Below, one piece after another: positions 37,801 through 45,349 of a DNA stretch of 64,000 nucleotides (within the stretch, counting starts at the first letter, position 1; every line of letters starts with the position of its first letter). A model generated the notes under the pieces. The model saw only the letters and a list, made by a program, of their open reading frames with translations, did no database searches and had not been told where the DNA came from. Where the stretch lies: positions 24,693-88,692 of the forward strand of contig WHTZ01000020.1 of the NCBI GenBank assembly GCA_009377495.1. The letters run 5' to 3'. Origin of the DNA: Luteitalea sp. (GTDB taxonomy: Bacteria > Acidobacteriota > Vicinamibacteria > Vicinamibacterales > Vicinamibacteraceae). The position numbers were made by a program, and so were the translations under genes.

Positions 37801-38428
37801 TCTGCGTCGGACCGGCGTTCGACTTGACGCCTGGCGTCAGCGCCATCAGCGCTAGGGCATTGCGGCCGTTGAGCGGGAGCTCGGAGATTCGCCTGTTCTC
37901 GATGACTTTGCCGACCGTCGCGCTCCCGGTGTCCACCACTGGCGTCGAGGCCTGCACCTCCACACGTTCGGTGACCTCCCCGAGCTCGAGCGTCAGATCC
38001 ACGCGCGCATTCTGGTCCACCTGCAAGGTAATGTCCGTGGCTACAGCCGTTTTGAACCCGCTCTTCTCCGCGGTGATGACGTAGATGCCGACAGCCAGGC
38101 TGGGCGCGCTGTAGACCCCAGTGTCAGTCGTGGTCGTCGTGAAGGTGGCCTGGGTGCCCACGTTCACAATGGACACGGCGGCTTCTGGTACGGCGGCCCC
38201 GGTCGAGTCGGTGACCGTGCCGGTGAGGCTACCCCGACCCTGCTGGGCCCAGGCGGCAGGAGCCGGCGACACCACGCACAGCGCCAGTAGGAACAGGCCC
38301 GCTCGAGCCCGGCGACAGAGCAGGGCAGGATTGTGATGACGTCGGGCACCCGCCTTGCGACGCTCACTCGACGCGCCCAAAACATGACCGAACGGGTCAC
38401 GTCTCCGCGCCTCAAGGATTCTAGTCAC
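34883..38428 (-). CDS. TonB-dependent receptor, Oar-like, first gene of the glycan operon
   Basis: An outer-membrane receptor of about 1181 residues. The frame opens at 38503; the GTG at 38428 (VTRILEARRRDPFG) is preferred for its AAGGAG eight bases upstream. A long basic N-region precedes the signal core (AGLFLLALCVVSPAPAAWAQ). A CarboxypepD_reg domain follows (GSLTGTVTDSTGAAVPEAAV to DTGVYSAPSLAVGIYVIT), then a plug (RRISELPLNGRNALALMALTPG, GGVVNIVTKSGTNDLRGSLYDF) and barrel ending in FGARLVW. It heads the operon TonB, FAD oxidoreductase, unknown, GH2, SDR, MFS, so it is the likely glycan importer. Its first 22 codons lie in a DNA block that recurs at 54776-54842. Confidence 0.93.
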   Translation of the reverse strand: MTRILEARRRDPFGHVLGASSERRKAGARRHHNPALLCRRARAGLFLLALCVVSPAPAAWAQQGRGSLTGTVTDSTGAAVPEAAVSIVNVGTQATFTTTTTDTGVYSAPSLAVGIYVITAEKSGFKTAVATDITLQVDQNARVDLTLELGEVTERVEVQASTPVVDTGSATVGKVIENRRISELPLNGRNALALMALTPGVKSNAGPTQSGFADRGIALSAVSINGGPGGLNSYLLDGATNNQSYLADINVSPAVDAVEEFKVQSNTMSAEFGFTAGGVVNIVTKSGTNDLRGSLYDFLRDDAFDARNAFADEKPAFDYNQYGGSLGGPIWLPGLYSGTNRSFFFVNVENWDYEREEVRTTTVPTEAMRRGDFSELRDETGNLIPIYDPTTTRPNQDGPGFVRARFPDNRIPEDRLDPVSQNFLPFYPLPNRTPDDPFTNANNHQANLLATRAMRQWTTKLDHRLATNNTLSFRYSYYQHRDDHGNDRFLPDPVVRFRYDTLTTHNFVLSDTHVFGGGLLNELRVSSAQQDFPFRAASADGGWPQQMGLPDSVPSLTMPTLNNGLPPFNTGTVGERHSDTWQLFEMLTAVRGRHTLKVGADVRWQRAFNSQTANPSGNFSFAGGLTANPQQPAGTGSSMATFMLGSVSSAFVTVHLPEDHTASSVSGFVQDDWKLSRRLTVNLGLRYDFQRPAEERHCATSNFNLVETNPENGLLGRMEYACVDYGGTFLEADRNDWGPRVGFAYDLFGDARTILRGGYGLFYGTNFYRDYFGSTAGFGTTTTSYQPPGGNTNLAAFQFSEGFPRPVQQPAGVDGGPSAFLGESVSHDEANGKNTESHQWTLSVQQQLPGRVIMELGYTANRATHTISGGYNFNGLDPEHYALGLALQDQVPNPYAGLVPGSLGDETISRSQALRPYPYYNSVNIRDPHQGFSEYHAMLLSVEKRLSSGFVLLGSYTFGKLMTDSAVIPINFGPVEQVTVTGYQDGKFNRRAEQSIDPTDVRHRLVVSGVYELPFGDGKVWAPESRWMNAIVGGWQVNSILTAQSGLPLVVRGANNFRADRPDYLGNAKLDNPTKDRWFDTAAFVNPAPFEAGNAPRALSDVRTPGVFNIDLSLIKQVNLSSRLRLQLRAEAFNVTNHVNLGGPNATFTAGPDGTNTNATFGQITSARDARILQFGARLVW
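38357..38424. repeat. Leader block shared with the gene at 53491
   Basis: About 68 bases, roughly 80 percent alike by eye to 54776-54842 in the same orientation. Shared pieces include GCGACGCTCACT, GACGCGCC, GGTCACGT/CGTCACGT and CTCAAGG.TTCTAG. It lies at the very 5' end of each coding region, before the signal peptide. The two proteins are otherwise unrelated. Confidence 0.7.
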
Positions 38429-38522
38429 GTTCAGTACTCCTTGGCGTGCGGGCCCATGACTCGGTGACGCAAATCCGGATTGTGCCCGCGTAAGAACGAA
38501 CACTAACCCAGAGAATTCGCAA

Positions 38523-38557
38523 TGTAAAGTGGAAACTTTTAAATTTCAGATTTTACA
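38523..38557. promoter_or_regulatory. Candidate operator in the divergent glycan-locus promoter region
   Basis: An imperfect 35-base dyad, TGTAAA (38523-38528) and TTTACA (38552-38557) with further symmetric GAAA/TTTC positions, sits in the only strongly AT-rich stretch of the region, between the TonB (-) and aldolase (+) operons. It is well placed to bind the GntR/FCD regulator encoded at 43345. The site is not matched to a known consensus. Confidence 0.4.
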
Positions 38558-38563
38558 AATCAC

Positions 38564-39511
38564 GTGGAACATGCGATGCTAGGCCCAGTGAATCACTTCG
38601 AAGGCATCTTTCCCATCGTCAACACGACGTTTGACGCCGCGGGCCGGCTCGATCTCGACAGCCAGCTCCGGCTGGTTCGTTTCCTGCTCGACTGCGGCGC
38701 CCACGGGCTCGGCCTTTTTGGCACGGCCAGCGAAGGGTACACGCTCAACGGCGAGGAACGCCTCACGCTTCTGCGCCTCATTGTGCGCGAGGTCCACGGC
38801 CGTGTCCCGATCGTCGTCTCAACCGGACACACGGGTACGGATGTCGCCGTGGCGCTGAGCCGGCAGGCGCAGGAAGAAGGCGCGCAGGCGGTGATGGTTG
38901 TTCCCCCGTACTACCTCAAGCCGGACGCCGAAGGCATCTTCGAGTATTACCGTGCGATCGACGCGGCGCTCGAGATCCCTATCATGGTGCAAGATGCGCC
39001 GCTCATGACGGCCGTCGCCATGGCGCCGGCGCTGCTTGCGCGGCTCGGGCGAGAGCTGCCACGTGTCCGCTACGCCAAGATCGAGGCTCCGCCAACGGGC
39101 CCGAAAATGACTGACGTCCGTCGCTTGGCCGGCGACGAGCTGACCATCTTCGGCGGGCTCAACGGCCAGTTCCTGATCGAGGAGTTGAATCGCGGCGCGA
39201 GCGGAACCATGCCCGGCTCCGACCTCACGGACATGTTCGTGCACGTCCACCACGCGTGGAAGACGGGCGACGAGGCAGCCGCCCGCGCCGAGTTCACACG
39301 CTATCTCCCCATCATCCGCTACGAGCTACAGCCCGGGCTCGGCGTCTCCGCGATGAAGCACAACCTCGCGGCGGGCGGGGTCATTGCTAGCGCCCGGGTG
39401 CGTCATCCTACGCGCACGTTGGACGATATCGGCCTGCGCGAGCTGGCCGTATTACGAGAAGGAGTCCAGATGCGAGCGCTGACGTGGGCGGCTTCAGGAG
39501 TGATCCGATGA
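38564..39511 (+). CDS. DapA-family (dihydrodipicolinate synthase/KDG aldolase-like) lyase
   Basis: A 315-residue TIM-barrel class I aldolase. The Schiff-base lysine is Lys172 in VRYAKIEAPPTGP. The substrate loop is LFGTASEGYTLNGEERLTLL (51-70). The tyrosine of the canonical YNxP motif is replaced (IMVQDAP, Gln143), so this is not DapA itself and probably cleaves or forms a different keto acid. With a sugar-acid dehydratase and SDR nearby, a 2-keto-3-deoxy sugar acid aldolase fits. The frame starts at a GTG (38564); ATG 38576 or GTG 38588 are alternatives, as no strong Shine-Dalgarno is seen. It is first of the plus operon and overlaps the next gene by four bases. Confidence 0.88.
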   Translation: MEHAMLGPVNHFEGIFPIVNTTFDAAGRLDLDSQLRLVRFLLDCGAHGLGLFGTASEGYTLNGEERLTLLRLIVREVHGRVPIVVSTGHTGTDVAVALSRQAQEEGAQAVMVVPPYYLKPDAEGIFEYYRAIDAALEIPIMVQDAPLMTAVAMAPALLARLGRELPRVRYAKIEAPPTGPKMTDVRRLAGDELTIFGGLNGQFLIEELNRGASGTMPGSDLTDMFVHVHHAWKTGDEAAARAEFTRYLPIIRYELQPGLGVSAMKHNLAAGGVIASARVRHPTRTLDDIGLRELAVLREGVQMRALTWAASGVIR

Positions 39512-42315
39512 CGGCTTCGGTTGTTATTGCGCTGCTGCTCGCGAGCACAGCGCTTCTATCCACAAAGCCATCGGCGTATGGGATACGCGCGCTGCCGGAT
39601 CGAAGTGTTGACGTCACACGTGGTTCGATGACGGAACGCTTTCGGCCCCACTTCACAGTGATCCGAGCCGAAGCCGACCCGGAGATGGGCATGACTCAAG
39701 CGTTCTCCGATCCGCGCCAGCGCAAACAAATGACGGATCCCGAGGCATACCCGTTGCCGTCGTGGCAAAAGCCCGGCTCTGAGGAGCGGACCGACGTGCT
39801 GTTCGAAGCCGGAACGGTGACTACCGTTGAGGCCGAGGCAGCGAGCGAGACACCCAGCGGCGCCATTCAATGGACATTCCCGAAACGGTCTGACTTCGAG
39901 CTTCAGGCGACGATCGAACCAGCCGGAGACGGCAAGGAACCGATCCTTTCCTTCCGGTTCACACCGCAGCGGGCGGGCTGGTACACGATCGGATACACGG
40001 GCGCGCCCGAGACGGATCCGGCCACGGCGGACGGGTTCTGGCAGCCGCTCGTCTGGCAGGAAAAGCGATTCCCTCGCGCCCCGCTACTGACAGCAGAGTT
40101 CATGACCATTCTGCCCGCAACGCTGGTGTCACGCGGCGGTGCAACGCTCGGCCTTGCCACGGATCCCAAGGAGAGCCCGTACCGGTTGCCGAACATCGAC
40201 AACTCTCGGTTCGGGGTGATGCTTCGCAATCCGGCGGGTCACGCGCAGCCGATGGTGTTTGCGCCCCTCTTCGGCAAGGCTGGGTCACGGATGGAGGCGG
40301 GTCAACCTTTCACGTTCCGCATGCGGCCCGTCCTCGTCAATGGCGATTGGTACGCGGCGTTCCGGCACATCGCCGAGTCGCTGTTCGAATTCCGCGACCT
40401 TCGAGAGAACACGGCGCACTCGCTCAACGACACCCTCACGAACATGATTGATTTCGCCATGGACGATCAGTATTCGGGCTGGGTGCCAGATCTGAAGGGC
40501 TTTGACTACGCCAGTGACGTCACGGGCACGGTGAAGGTCGTGTCTGCGCTCCATCCCCTTTCGACCGCACTGGTGCGAGATGATCCCGAGATCTATCGCC
40601 GCCGCGCCCTTCCGGTCACCGAATATTTGATGTCGCGCGAGAAGTATCTGTTCTCTGTGGCCACGGACATCGAGGGGCAGGGCGCATCGCACAACATGAA
40701 CGGGCCAAGTGCCGAAGTCAGCGAGCTCGCCGAGCTGTTCCACGTCACGCGCGAGCGGAGTCCGGTGTTCCATCACTACGCGCTGGAGATGGCCAAGAAA
40801 CCCCGAGCGCTCAATCTCGACATGATCAGTGAGACGAACACCTTCCAAAACAACCTTGCGCTGTATCGGCTCACGCGCGAACAGCCTTACCTCGACACGG
40901 CCCGGCAACTTGCGGACGCCTACGTCGAGAAGCGTATCCAGACGCCGCAAGCTGACTTCACGGACGTTCACGTCGAGACCGGTGGACAGTTCTGGACCGA
41001 CTTCGCACCGAAATGGGTCGACCTATTCGAGCTGTACGAGGAGACAGGCGATCAGCGATACCTCCAAGCCGCGACGCGTGGTGCCGAACGCTATGCGTCG
41101 TTCTGCTGGCTCTATCCCACAGTGCCGCCGGGACACGTGACCGTGGACCAGGGGAACAAGGCGCCGATCGGGTGGGGCTATCGTGGGCGCAACTTTCACA
41201 TGCAGACACCAGAGCAAACCGTTCCCGCGTGGCGTGTCTCGCAGATCGGCCTCACGCCGGAGGCCTCGACCACGTTCCAAGGCAATCCAGCCGTTCTGCT
41301 GACTCACTACGCCGCGTTCTTCCTGCGCATTGCCAAGGCAAGCAAGGATCCCTTCCTTCGCGCCGTGGCACGGTCCGCCGTCGTCGGTCGGTACGCGAAC
41401 TATCCCGGGTACGACATCAACGTCGAGTTCAGCAACATATACGCGCGTGCCGACTATCCGATGCGACCGTTTGGCGCCTTCTCGTACAACCAGGTCTACT
41501 ACAACCACGTGTGGCCGCACATTGCGCTGTTGATCGACTACCTCGTGTCCGATGTCGACGTCCGGTCGGACCATCAGATCACGTTCCCGTCGCGCTATGC
41601 GCAAGGATACGCGTACCTTCAGAGCAAGGTCTATGGAGACCGTCCCGGCACGTTCTACGGCGACTCCGACGTGCGTTTGTGGATGCCGAGGCAGGTCGTC
41701 TCGATCAGTGATCCGCAGATCAACTATCTCTCGGGCTACGGCAACGACAACTTCTATCTCGCGCTGACGAACGAATCGCCTCGCCCGTCGCAAGCCACAA
41801 TCCAACTCAACTCAGAATATCTGCCGTACTCGACCGGCAAGCCTTACCGCGTTCGCCTGTGGCGTGACGGGAAGTCTTCAAAGGCCCTCACGGCGGTCGA
41901 TGGAGCGGTCACGGTTCCAGTCTCGCCAAGAGGCCTGACCGCGCTCGTGATCGAGCAGATGCCAGTCTTCACTCGCCTTCACGCCAGCTATTTCGACCAG
42001 AGCGCGAAGCCCCTGAGCCCCGAGAGCCATCACGTGCAGCCCACCGAGTTTGGCAACGTCACAGGGATGCTCATCTCGATGGGCCGCGAGATGACCAATG
42101 GGTTCATCTGGCTCCAAGCCTCCGAGAAACAGATCACGTCGGCGACGCTTCACTACCGCACCGACCCGTCCTGGGTATCGCTGGTCGATGACGCGCATCC
42201 GTTCGAGTTCAGCCTCCCCGTCTCCGATGAGCAGAGCGCCTTCGAATACTACGTCGAGGTGTCCCTGCCGGACGGGGGCACGGCTCGGACTGAGACGACG
42301 CGGCTGATGCGATGA
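39508..42315 (+). CDS. Large secreted protein of unknown function, probable alpha/alpha-toroid carbohydrate enzyme
   Basis: A 935-residue protein. The ATG at 39508, in ATGA overlap with the aldolase stop, opens a signal peptide (TASVVIALLLASTALLSTKPSAYG). The N-terminal third is beta-rich (FTPQRAGWYTIGYTGAPE). The middle, about 290-660, is helical with repeated tyrosine/leucine motifs seen in toroid glycosidases and lyases: EVSELAELFHVTRERSPVFHHYALEMA, QNNLALYRLTREQPYLDTARQLADAYVEK and FELYEETGDQRYLQAATRGAERYASF. The C-terminus is beta-sandwich (RLHASYFDQSAKPLS to YYVEVSLPDGGTARTE). I recognise no family. Co-translation with a GH105 gene suggests a polysaccharide lyase or hydrolase; this is inference. 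Confidence 0.75.
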   Translation: MTASVVIALLLASTALLSTKPSAYGIRALPDRSVDVTRGSMTERFRPHFTVIRAEADPEMGMTQAFSDPRQRKQMTDPEAYPLPSWQKPGSEERTDVLFEAGTVTTVEAEAASETPSGAIQWTFPKRSDFELQATIEPAGDGKEPILSFRFTPQRAGWYTIGYTGAPETDPATADGFWQPLVWQEKRFPRAPLLTAEFMTILPATLVSRGGATLGLATDPKESPYRLPNIDNSRFGVMLRNPAGHAQPMVFAPLFGKAGSRMEAGQPFTFRMRPVLVNGDWYAAFRHIAESLFEFRDLRENTAHSLNDTLTNMIDFAMDDQYSGWVPDLKGFDYASDVTGTVKVVSALHPLSTALVRDDPEIYRRRALPVTEYLMSREKYLFSVATDIEGQGASHNMNGPSAEVSELAELFHVTRERSPVFHHYALEMAKKPRALNLDMISETNTFQNNLALYRLTREQPYLDTARQLADAYVEKRIQTPQADFTDVHVETGGQFWTDFAPKWVDLFELYEETGDQRYLQAATRGAERYASFCWLYPTVPPGHVTVDQGNKAPIGWGYRGRNFHMQTPEQTVPAWRVSQIGLTPEASTTFQGNPAVLLTHYAAFFLRIAKASKDPFLRAVARSAVVGRYANYPGYDINVEFSNIYARADYPMRPFGAFSYNQVYYNHVWPHIALLIDYLVSDVDVRSDHQITFPSRYAQGYAYLQSKVYGDRPGTFYGDSDVRLWMPRQVVSISDPQINYLSGYGNDNFYLALTNESPRPSQATIQLNSEYLPYSTGKPYRVRLWRDGKSSKALTAVDGAVTVPVSPRGLTALVIEQMPVFTRLHASYFDQSAKPLSPESHHVQPTEFGNVTGMLISMGREMTNGFIWLQASEKQITSATLHYRTDPSWVSLVDDAHPFEFSLPVSDEQSAFEYYVEVSLPDGGTARTETTRLMR

Positions 42316-43295
42316 ACCGAGACACGTTGAGACGCATCGCGGAACGCACCATGACGTGGAACTTCCGCCTCTGGGGGTTCGGCGAGGCGATCGCCCTGCG
42401 CGGCCTGCTGACGTTTGCCGATGTGGCGAACGACACCGCCGCCCGGGCGTTCGTGCATGGCTTGCTACGAGCGTGGCTCGGACGAGGTGTCGCACCGACG
42501 GCCGCAGACCACGCGGCCCCGGGGCGTGAGCTCTTGGCCTTTTGGCGACGCACCGGGGATGCCGCGTTCCTCGTCGCGGCACGTGCGCTCGCGGCGCTGC
42601 ACGCGTCCTTTCCGCAGCATGCGTCGGGTGCGCGTTGGCATCGCCCCGATCAGCCCGGCTGGCGGCATCAGATCTGGGTGGACTGCATGGACGTGGACCC
42701 ACCGTTTCTCGTACAACTAGCCGTGGTCACAGGTGAGGAAGGCTACTGCGACCAGGGGGCGGGTGAGCTGCTTGCCTACGCTCGGCTCCTCCAGGACGAT
42801 CGCACTGGTCTGTTCTTACACGGTCATGAGCTCCACTGCGGCCGCAATGGAGAGCGCTGGGCTCGCGGCAACGGGTGGGCGCTGATGGGACTCGTCGACA
42901 CGCTCGTCGAGCTCCCATCCGAACATCCGTCACGCCCGGAGTTGCGCCATCGGCTGCACGTGCTCTGCAACGGTCTGGCCAAGGCTCAGCGGCCAGACGG
43001 CCTGTGGCACACGGTGATCGATGATGAGGGAACATCTGCGGAGTCGACGCTGGCTGCAATGGCCGCATACGCGCTTCCTCGGGCCTTTCGATTCGGGCTT
43101 CTCGACGGAGCGACACATGAACCGATGGAACGCAGAGCCCGAGCGGCGATCCCGGGGCTCATCGATCAAACGGGTGCGCTGCAATTGGTCACTGAAGCGA
43201 CGCCGATCGGCACACGTGCCATGTATGCCACGCGCGCTTTTGGCGTGTATCCCTGGGGACAGGGTCCTGCGCTCCTCGCGCTGTCGGAACCGTAG
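42312..43295 (+). CDS. Glycoside hydrolase family 105/88 (unsaturated uronyl hydrolase)
   Basis: A 327-residue alpha/alpha-barrel enzyme without a signal peptide, so probably cytosolic. Family landmarks are HQIWVDCMDVDPPFL (Asp124 as the likely proton donor), the strongly conserved WARGNGWALMGLVDTLVELP, and a late STLAAMAAYALPRA. GH105 and GH88 enzymes remove the 4,5-unsaturated uronic acid left by polysaccharide lyases on rhamnogalacturonan, ulvan or glycosaminoglycan fragments. That implies a lyase acts upstream, yet none of known type is in the window. It overlaps the preceding unknown gene by four bases (ATGA). Confidence 0.9.
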   Translation: MNRDTLRRIAERTMTWNFRLWGFGEAIALRGLLTFADVANDTAARAFVHGLLRAWLGRGVAPTAADHAAPGRELLAFWRRTGDAAFLVAARALAALHASFPQHASGARWHRPDQPGWRHQIWVDCMDVDPPFLVQLAVVTGEEGYCDQGAGELLAYARLLQDDRTGLFLHGHELHCGRNGERWARGNGWALMGLVDTLVELPSEHPSRPELRHRLHVLCNGLAKAQRPDGLWHTVIDDEGTSAESTLAAMAAYALPRAFRFGLLDGATHEPMERRARAAIPGLIDQTGALQLVTEATPIGTRAMYATRAFGVYPWGQGPALLALSEP

Positions 43296-43344
43296 GATTG
43301 GTGGTTGGCTGATATTACAATTCAGCAGCTTGCGGCATCTGCAC

Positions 43345-44025
43345 ATGGCCGGCATCTCCACGCTTCCCAAGCTCGATCGGACGCGCGCGTCAGACTCGGT
43401 GTTCGACGTGCTCCGCGAGAGGATTCTCACCCGCGTCTTCCGCCCGGGTCAGCGCCTCGACGTCCGCGCCTTGGCACACCAGCTCGGCGTCAGCGCGACA
43501 CCGGTCAAGGACGCCGTGAATCGCTTGGCCGCCGAGGGCCTCATCGAGATCCGGCCGCGCAGCGGCACATTCGTCGCCGGCCTCACGCCGCAGACGGTCG
43601 CCGAAATCTTCGAGATTCGTCGCGCCCTCGAATGCCTCGCAGCCGAGACGCTCGGCGCGCGCCTCACCCCTGATCTGCTCGCCCGATTCGCCGCGATCGT
43701 CGAAGCGCTCGATCGGCCCGTCTCGACCGACCGCGAGCGCCTCCAACACGAACGGCAGAACGTCGAGCTGCACACACTCCTCATCGAAGCCTCGGGCAAT
43801 CGGCGGCTGGCCGAGCTCTATCGCAATCTGAATGCGCATCTGACGATTGCCCGCATCCACTTGCGGCGGCGGCCGGACCAAACGCGTCTCGCCGAGGAGC
43901 GGCGCGAGCACCACGCCATCCTCGAGGCGATCGAAAGCCGGGACGCGGCCCGACTCGTGGCCGTGCTCGATCATCACATTCGGCGCGCCGGACAAGCACT
44001 CGTGGAAGACCTCACAGAACTGTAA
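43345..44025 (+). CDS. GntR-family regulator, FCD subfamily
   Basis: A 226-residue transcription factor. The winged helix covers about 15-80: SVFDVLRERILTRVFRPGQRLDVRALAHQLGVSATPVKDAVNRLAAEGLIEIRPRSGTFVAGL. An all-helical FCD effector domain covers about 90-220 and carries the histidines expected to bind a metal and a carboxylate (ELHTLLIEASGN, REHHAILEAIES, LDHHIRRAG). FCD regulators typically sense sugar acids. The frame opens at 43021 inside GH105; the ATG at 43345 matches the family start. It is 49 bases after GH105, so it is probably in the plus operon and controls the divergent region at 38.5 kb. Confidence 0.92.
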   Translation: MAGISTLPKLDRTRASDSVFDVLRERILTRVFRPGQRLDVRALAHQLGVSATPVKDAVNRLAAEGLIEIRPRSGTFVAGLTPQTVAEIFEIRRALECLAAETLGARLTPDLLARFAAIVEALDRPVSTDRERLQHERQNVELHTLLIEASGNRRLAELYRNLNAHLTIARIHLRRRPDQTRLAEERREHHAILEAIESRDAARLVAVLDHHIRRAGQALVEDLTEL

Positions 44026-44059
44026 CCACGAGCGCCCGGGCTCGTCAGCTTGCATCTGA

Positions 44060-44089
44060 TGCATGCATCGCCTATGCTTTATGCATGCA
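44060..44089. promoter_or_regulatory. Paired palindromes at the toxin-antitoxin promoter
   Basis: The perfect 8-base palindrome TGCATGCA occurs at 44060-44067 and 44082-44089, 22 bases apart centre to centre (two helical turns), with TATGCT as a possible -10 between. The second copy covers the antitoxin ATG. This is what an autorepressed RHH antitoxin operator looks like. Confidence 0.6.
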
Positions 44090-44327
44090 GTACACAATCC
44101 GCGGCATCCCGGAGACCGTTGACAACGCCATCCGCGAACGCGCGCGCGCGTCGGGCAAGAGCCTGAACGAAGCCGCGGTCGAGGCCCTGGCAGAGGGTGC
44201 GGGTGTGGCGGGCGCACCTCGCAAGCGACGCGATCTCGCGGATATCGCCGGAACGTGGAAGGCCGACAAGGTGGTCGAGGCGGCGCTCGCGGAACAGGAT
44301 CGCGTGGACGAGGACCTCTGGCGGTGA
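44085..44327 (+). CDS. Antitoxin, ribbon-helix-helix (FitA/VapB-like)
   Basis: An 80-residue protein. Residues 1-40 form a ribbon-helix-helix: QYTIRGIPETVDNAIRERAR then ASGKSLNEAAVEALAEGAG. The C-terminal part, RRDLADIAGTWKADKVVEAALAEQDRVDEDLW, is the acidic toxin-binding arm, with the LADIAGTW motif common in FitA-type partners. Its stop overlaps the toxin GTG by four bases. The ATG lies inside the second TGCATGCA palindrome, which fits autoregulation. It should bind and silence the PIN toxin. Confidence 0.88.
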   Translation: MQYTIRGIPETVDNAIRERARASGKSLNEAAVEALAEGAGVAGAPRKRRDLADIAGTWKADKVVEAALAEQDRVDEDLWR

Positions 44328-44707
44328 GGGTCGCCCTGGACACGAATCGGTACGTCGACCTCTGCAAGGGGGTCGACGAAACCGTCCAGCTCTTGGAGGT
44401 GGCCGAGGCCGTTATCCTGCCATTTGTCGTGTTAGGCGAGCTTCGGGCAGGTTTCGCACATGGCCGCCGGCAGGCCGAGAACGAGCGGACACTTCGGCGC
44501 TTTCTCTTGAAGGAAGGGGTTCGTGTCCTCTTCGCAGACGAGCAGACGACGCATCATTACGCTGCGGTGTTCCGGCAGCTCCGGAAGCAGGGTACGCCGA
44601 TTCCGACCAATGACATGTGGCTCGCGGCGCTCGTTCTCCAGCACAATCTGGTCCTGCATGCTCGGGACAGGCACTTCGACGAGTTGCCGCAGATCGTTCG
44701 CGTCTGA
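44324..44707 (+). CDS. PIN-domain ribonuclease toxin (VapC-like)
   Basis: A 127-residue PIN domain starting at GTG 44324 in GTGA overlap with the antitoxin. The metal-binding acidic residues are visible: Asp6 in VRVALDTNRYVDL, Glu in VVLGELRAGFAHG, Asp in PIPTNDMWLAALVL and Asp in LHARDRHFDEL. VapC toxins cut tRNA or rRNA when freed from the antitoxin. All catalytic positions are kept, so the pair looks functional. It marks the edge of an otherwise decayed accessory patch. Confidence 0.9.
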   Translation: MRVALDTNRYVDLCKGVDETVQLLEVAEAVILPFVVLGELRAGFAHGRRQAENERTLRRFLLKEGVRVLFADEQTTHHYAAVFRQLRKQGTPIPTNDMWLAALVLQHNLVLHARDRHFDELPQIVRV

Positions 44708-44920
44708 GTCATGCTCCGCGTAGCATCACGGGCAACAGGCCGGTTCGGCGTGATGGGAGTGCTATCCGTGAGATCGGCGGCGAGAGGGAGGGCAGAAGAG
44801 GATGCGGTGGATAGCTGGGCAAAGGCAGCGGCCATCATGAGCATGGAAAGCAGAGGGACAGGCGGGCTGCTGTCGTCGCTTGAAAGAAACTTGAAACTTT
44901 GTCACCGAAATCACCCGTTT

Positions 44921-45244
44921 TCAACGCATCGCCGATTGAAGTGTCGCTTTTCTTCCTCGGCGGACAACCGTGAAGAAATCGCCGTAAGCCTTGCGGCGAA
45001 TTACGTGCCGCACCTTATTTTCACGCGTAAGGACGAGGTCGTCGTTCTTGTGAAAGATTCTCTGACATGCCTGGTAGACGGGATCATGCGTCGCGGGCTT
45101 GTCCAGCGCACGGGTCAGTCTCAGCTTTAAGTCTTTGACGCGCTTTTCAGCCTCCTTCAGGCTGTCGTTCAAGACCTTCGTTGCCTTGGCGTCAGAAAAA
45201 ATGCCGGGTCTCGGGATGCGTGCTGGAGCTTTGAGCTCCTGCAT
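44921..45244 (-). CDS. Small hypothetical ORF of lower GC
   Basis: A 107-residue frame with visibly lower GC than its neighbours. Residues 18-50 could form a coiled coil (SDAKATKVLNDSLKEAEKRV, KDLKLRLTRALDK). The tail is basic (RHVIRRKAYGDFFTVVRRGRK). No family recognised. The spacing to a purine-rich GAGGG is too short for a good ribosome site. It may be a decayed or foreign fragment. The flanking 44708-44920 and 45245-45349 show no gene. Confidence 0.35.
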   Translation of the reverse strand: MQELKAPARIPRPGIFSDAKATKVLNDSLKEAEKRVKDLKLRLTRALDKPATHDPVYQACQRIFHKNDDLVLTRENKVRHVIRRKAYGDFFTVVRRGRKATLQSAMR

Positions 45245-45349
45245 ACCCTCGAGTAGTAAGGGCGCCGGTATTCAACGATCGTTAAACAAGCCGCGGTTGC
45301 GCCCCCGTCGACACTAGCCTGTCCCGGATCGGAAGCCCTCCCGGAGTCG

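Noticed and set aside
38564..39511. Assignment as lysine-pathway dapA
   Set aside because: The tyrosine motif is changed and the gene is coupled to carbohydrate genes, not to lysine or diaminopimelate genes.
44711..45130. A 139-residue plus-strand ORF after vapC
   Set aside because: No homology or ribosome site, and it overlaps the better minus-strand candidate at 44921-45244.
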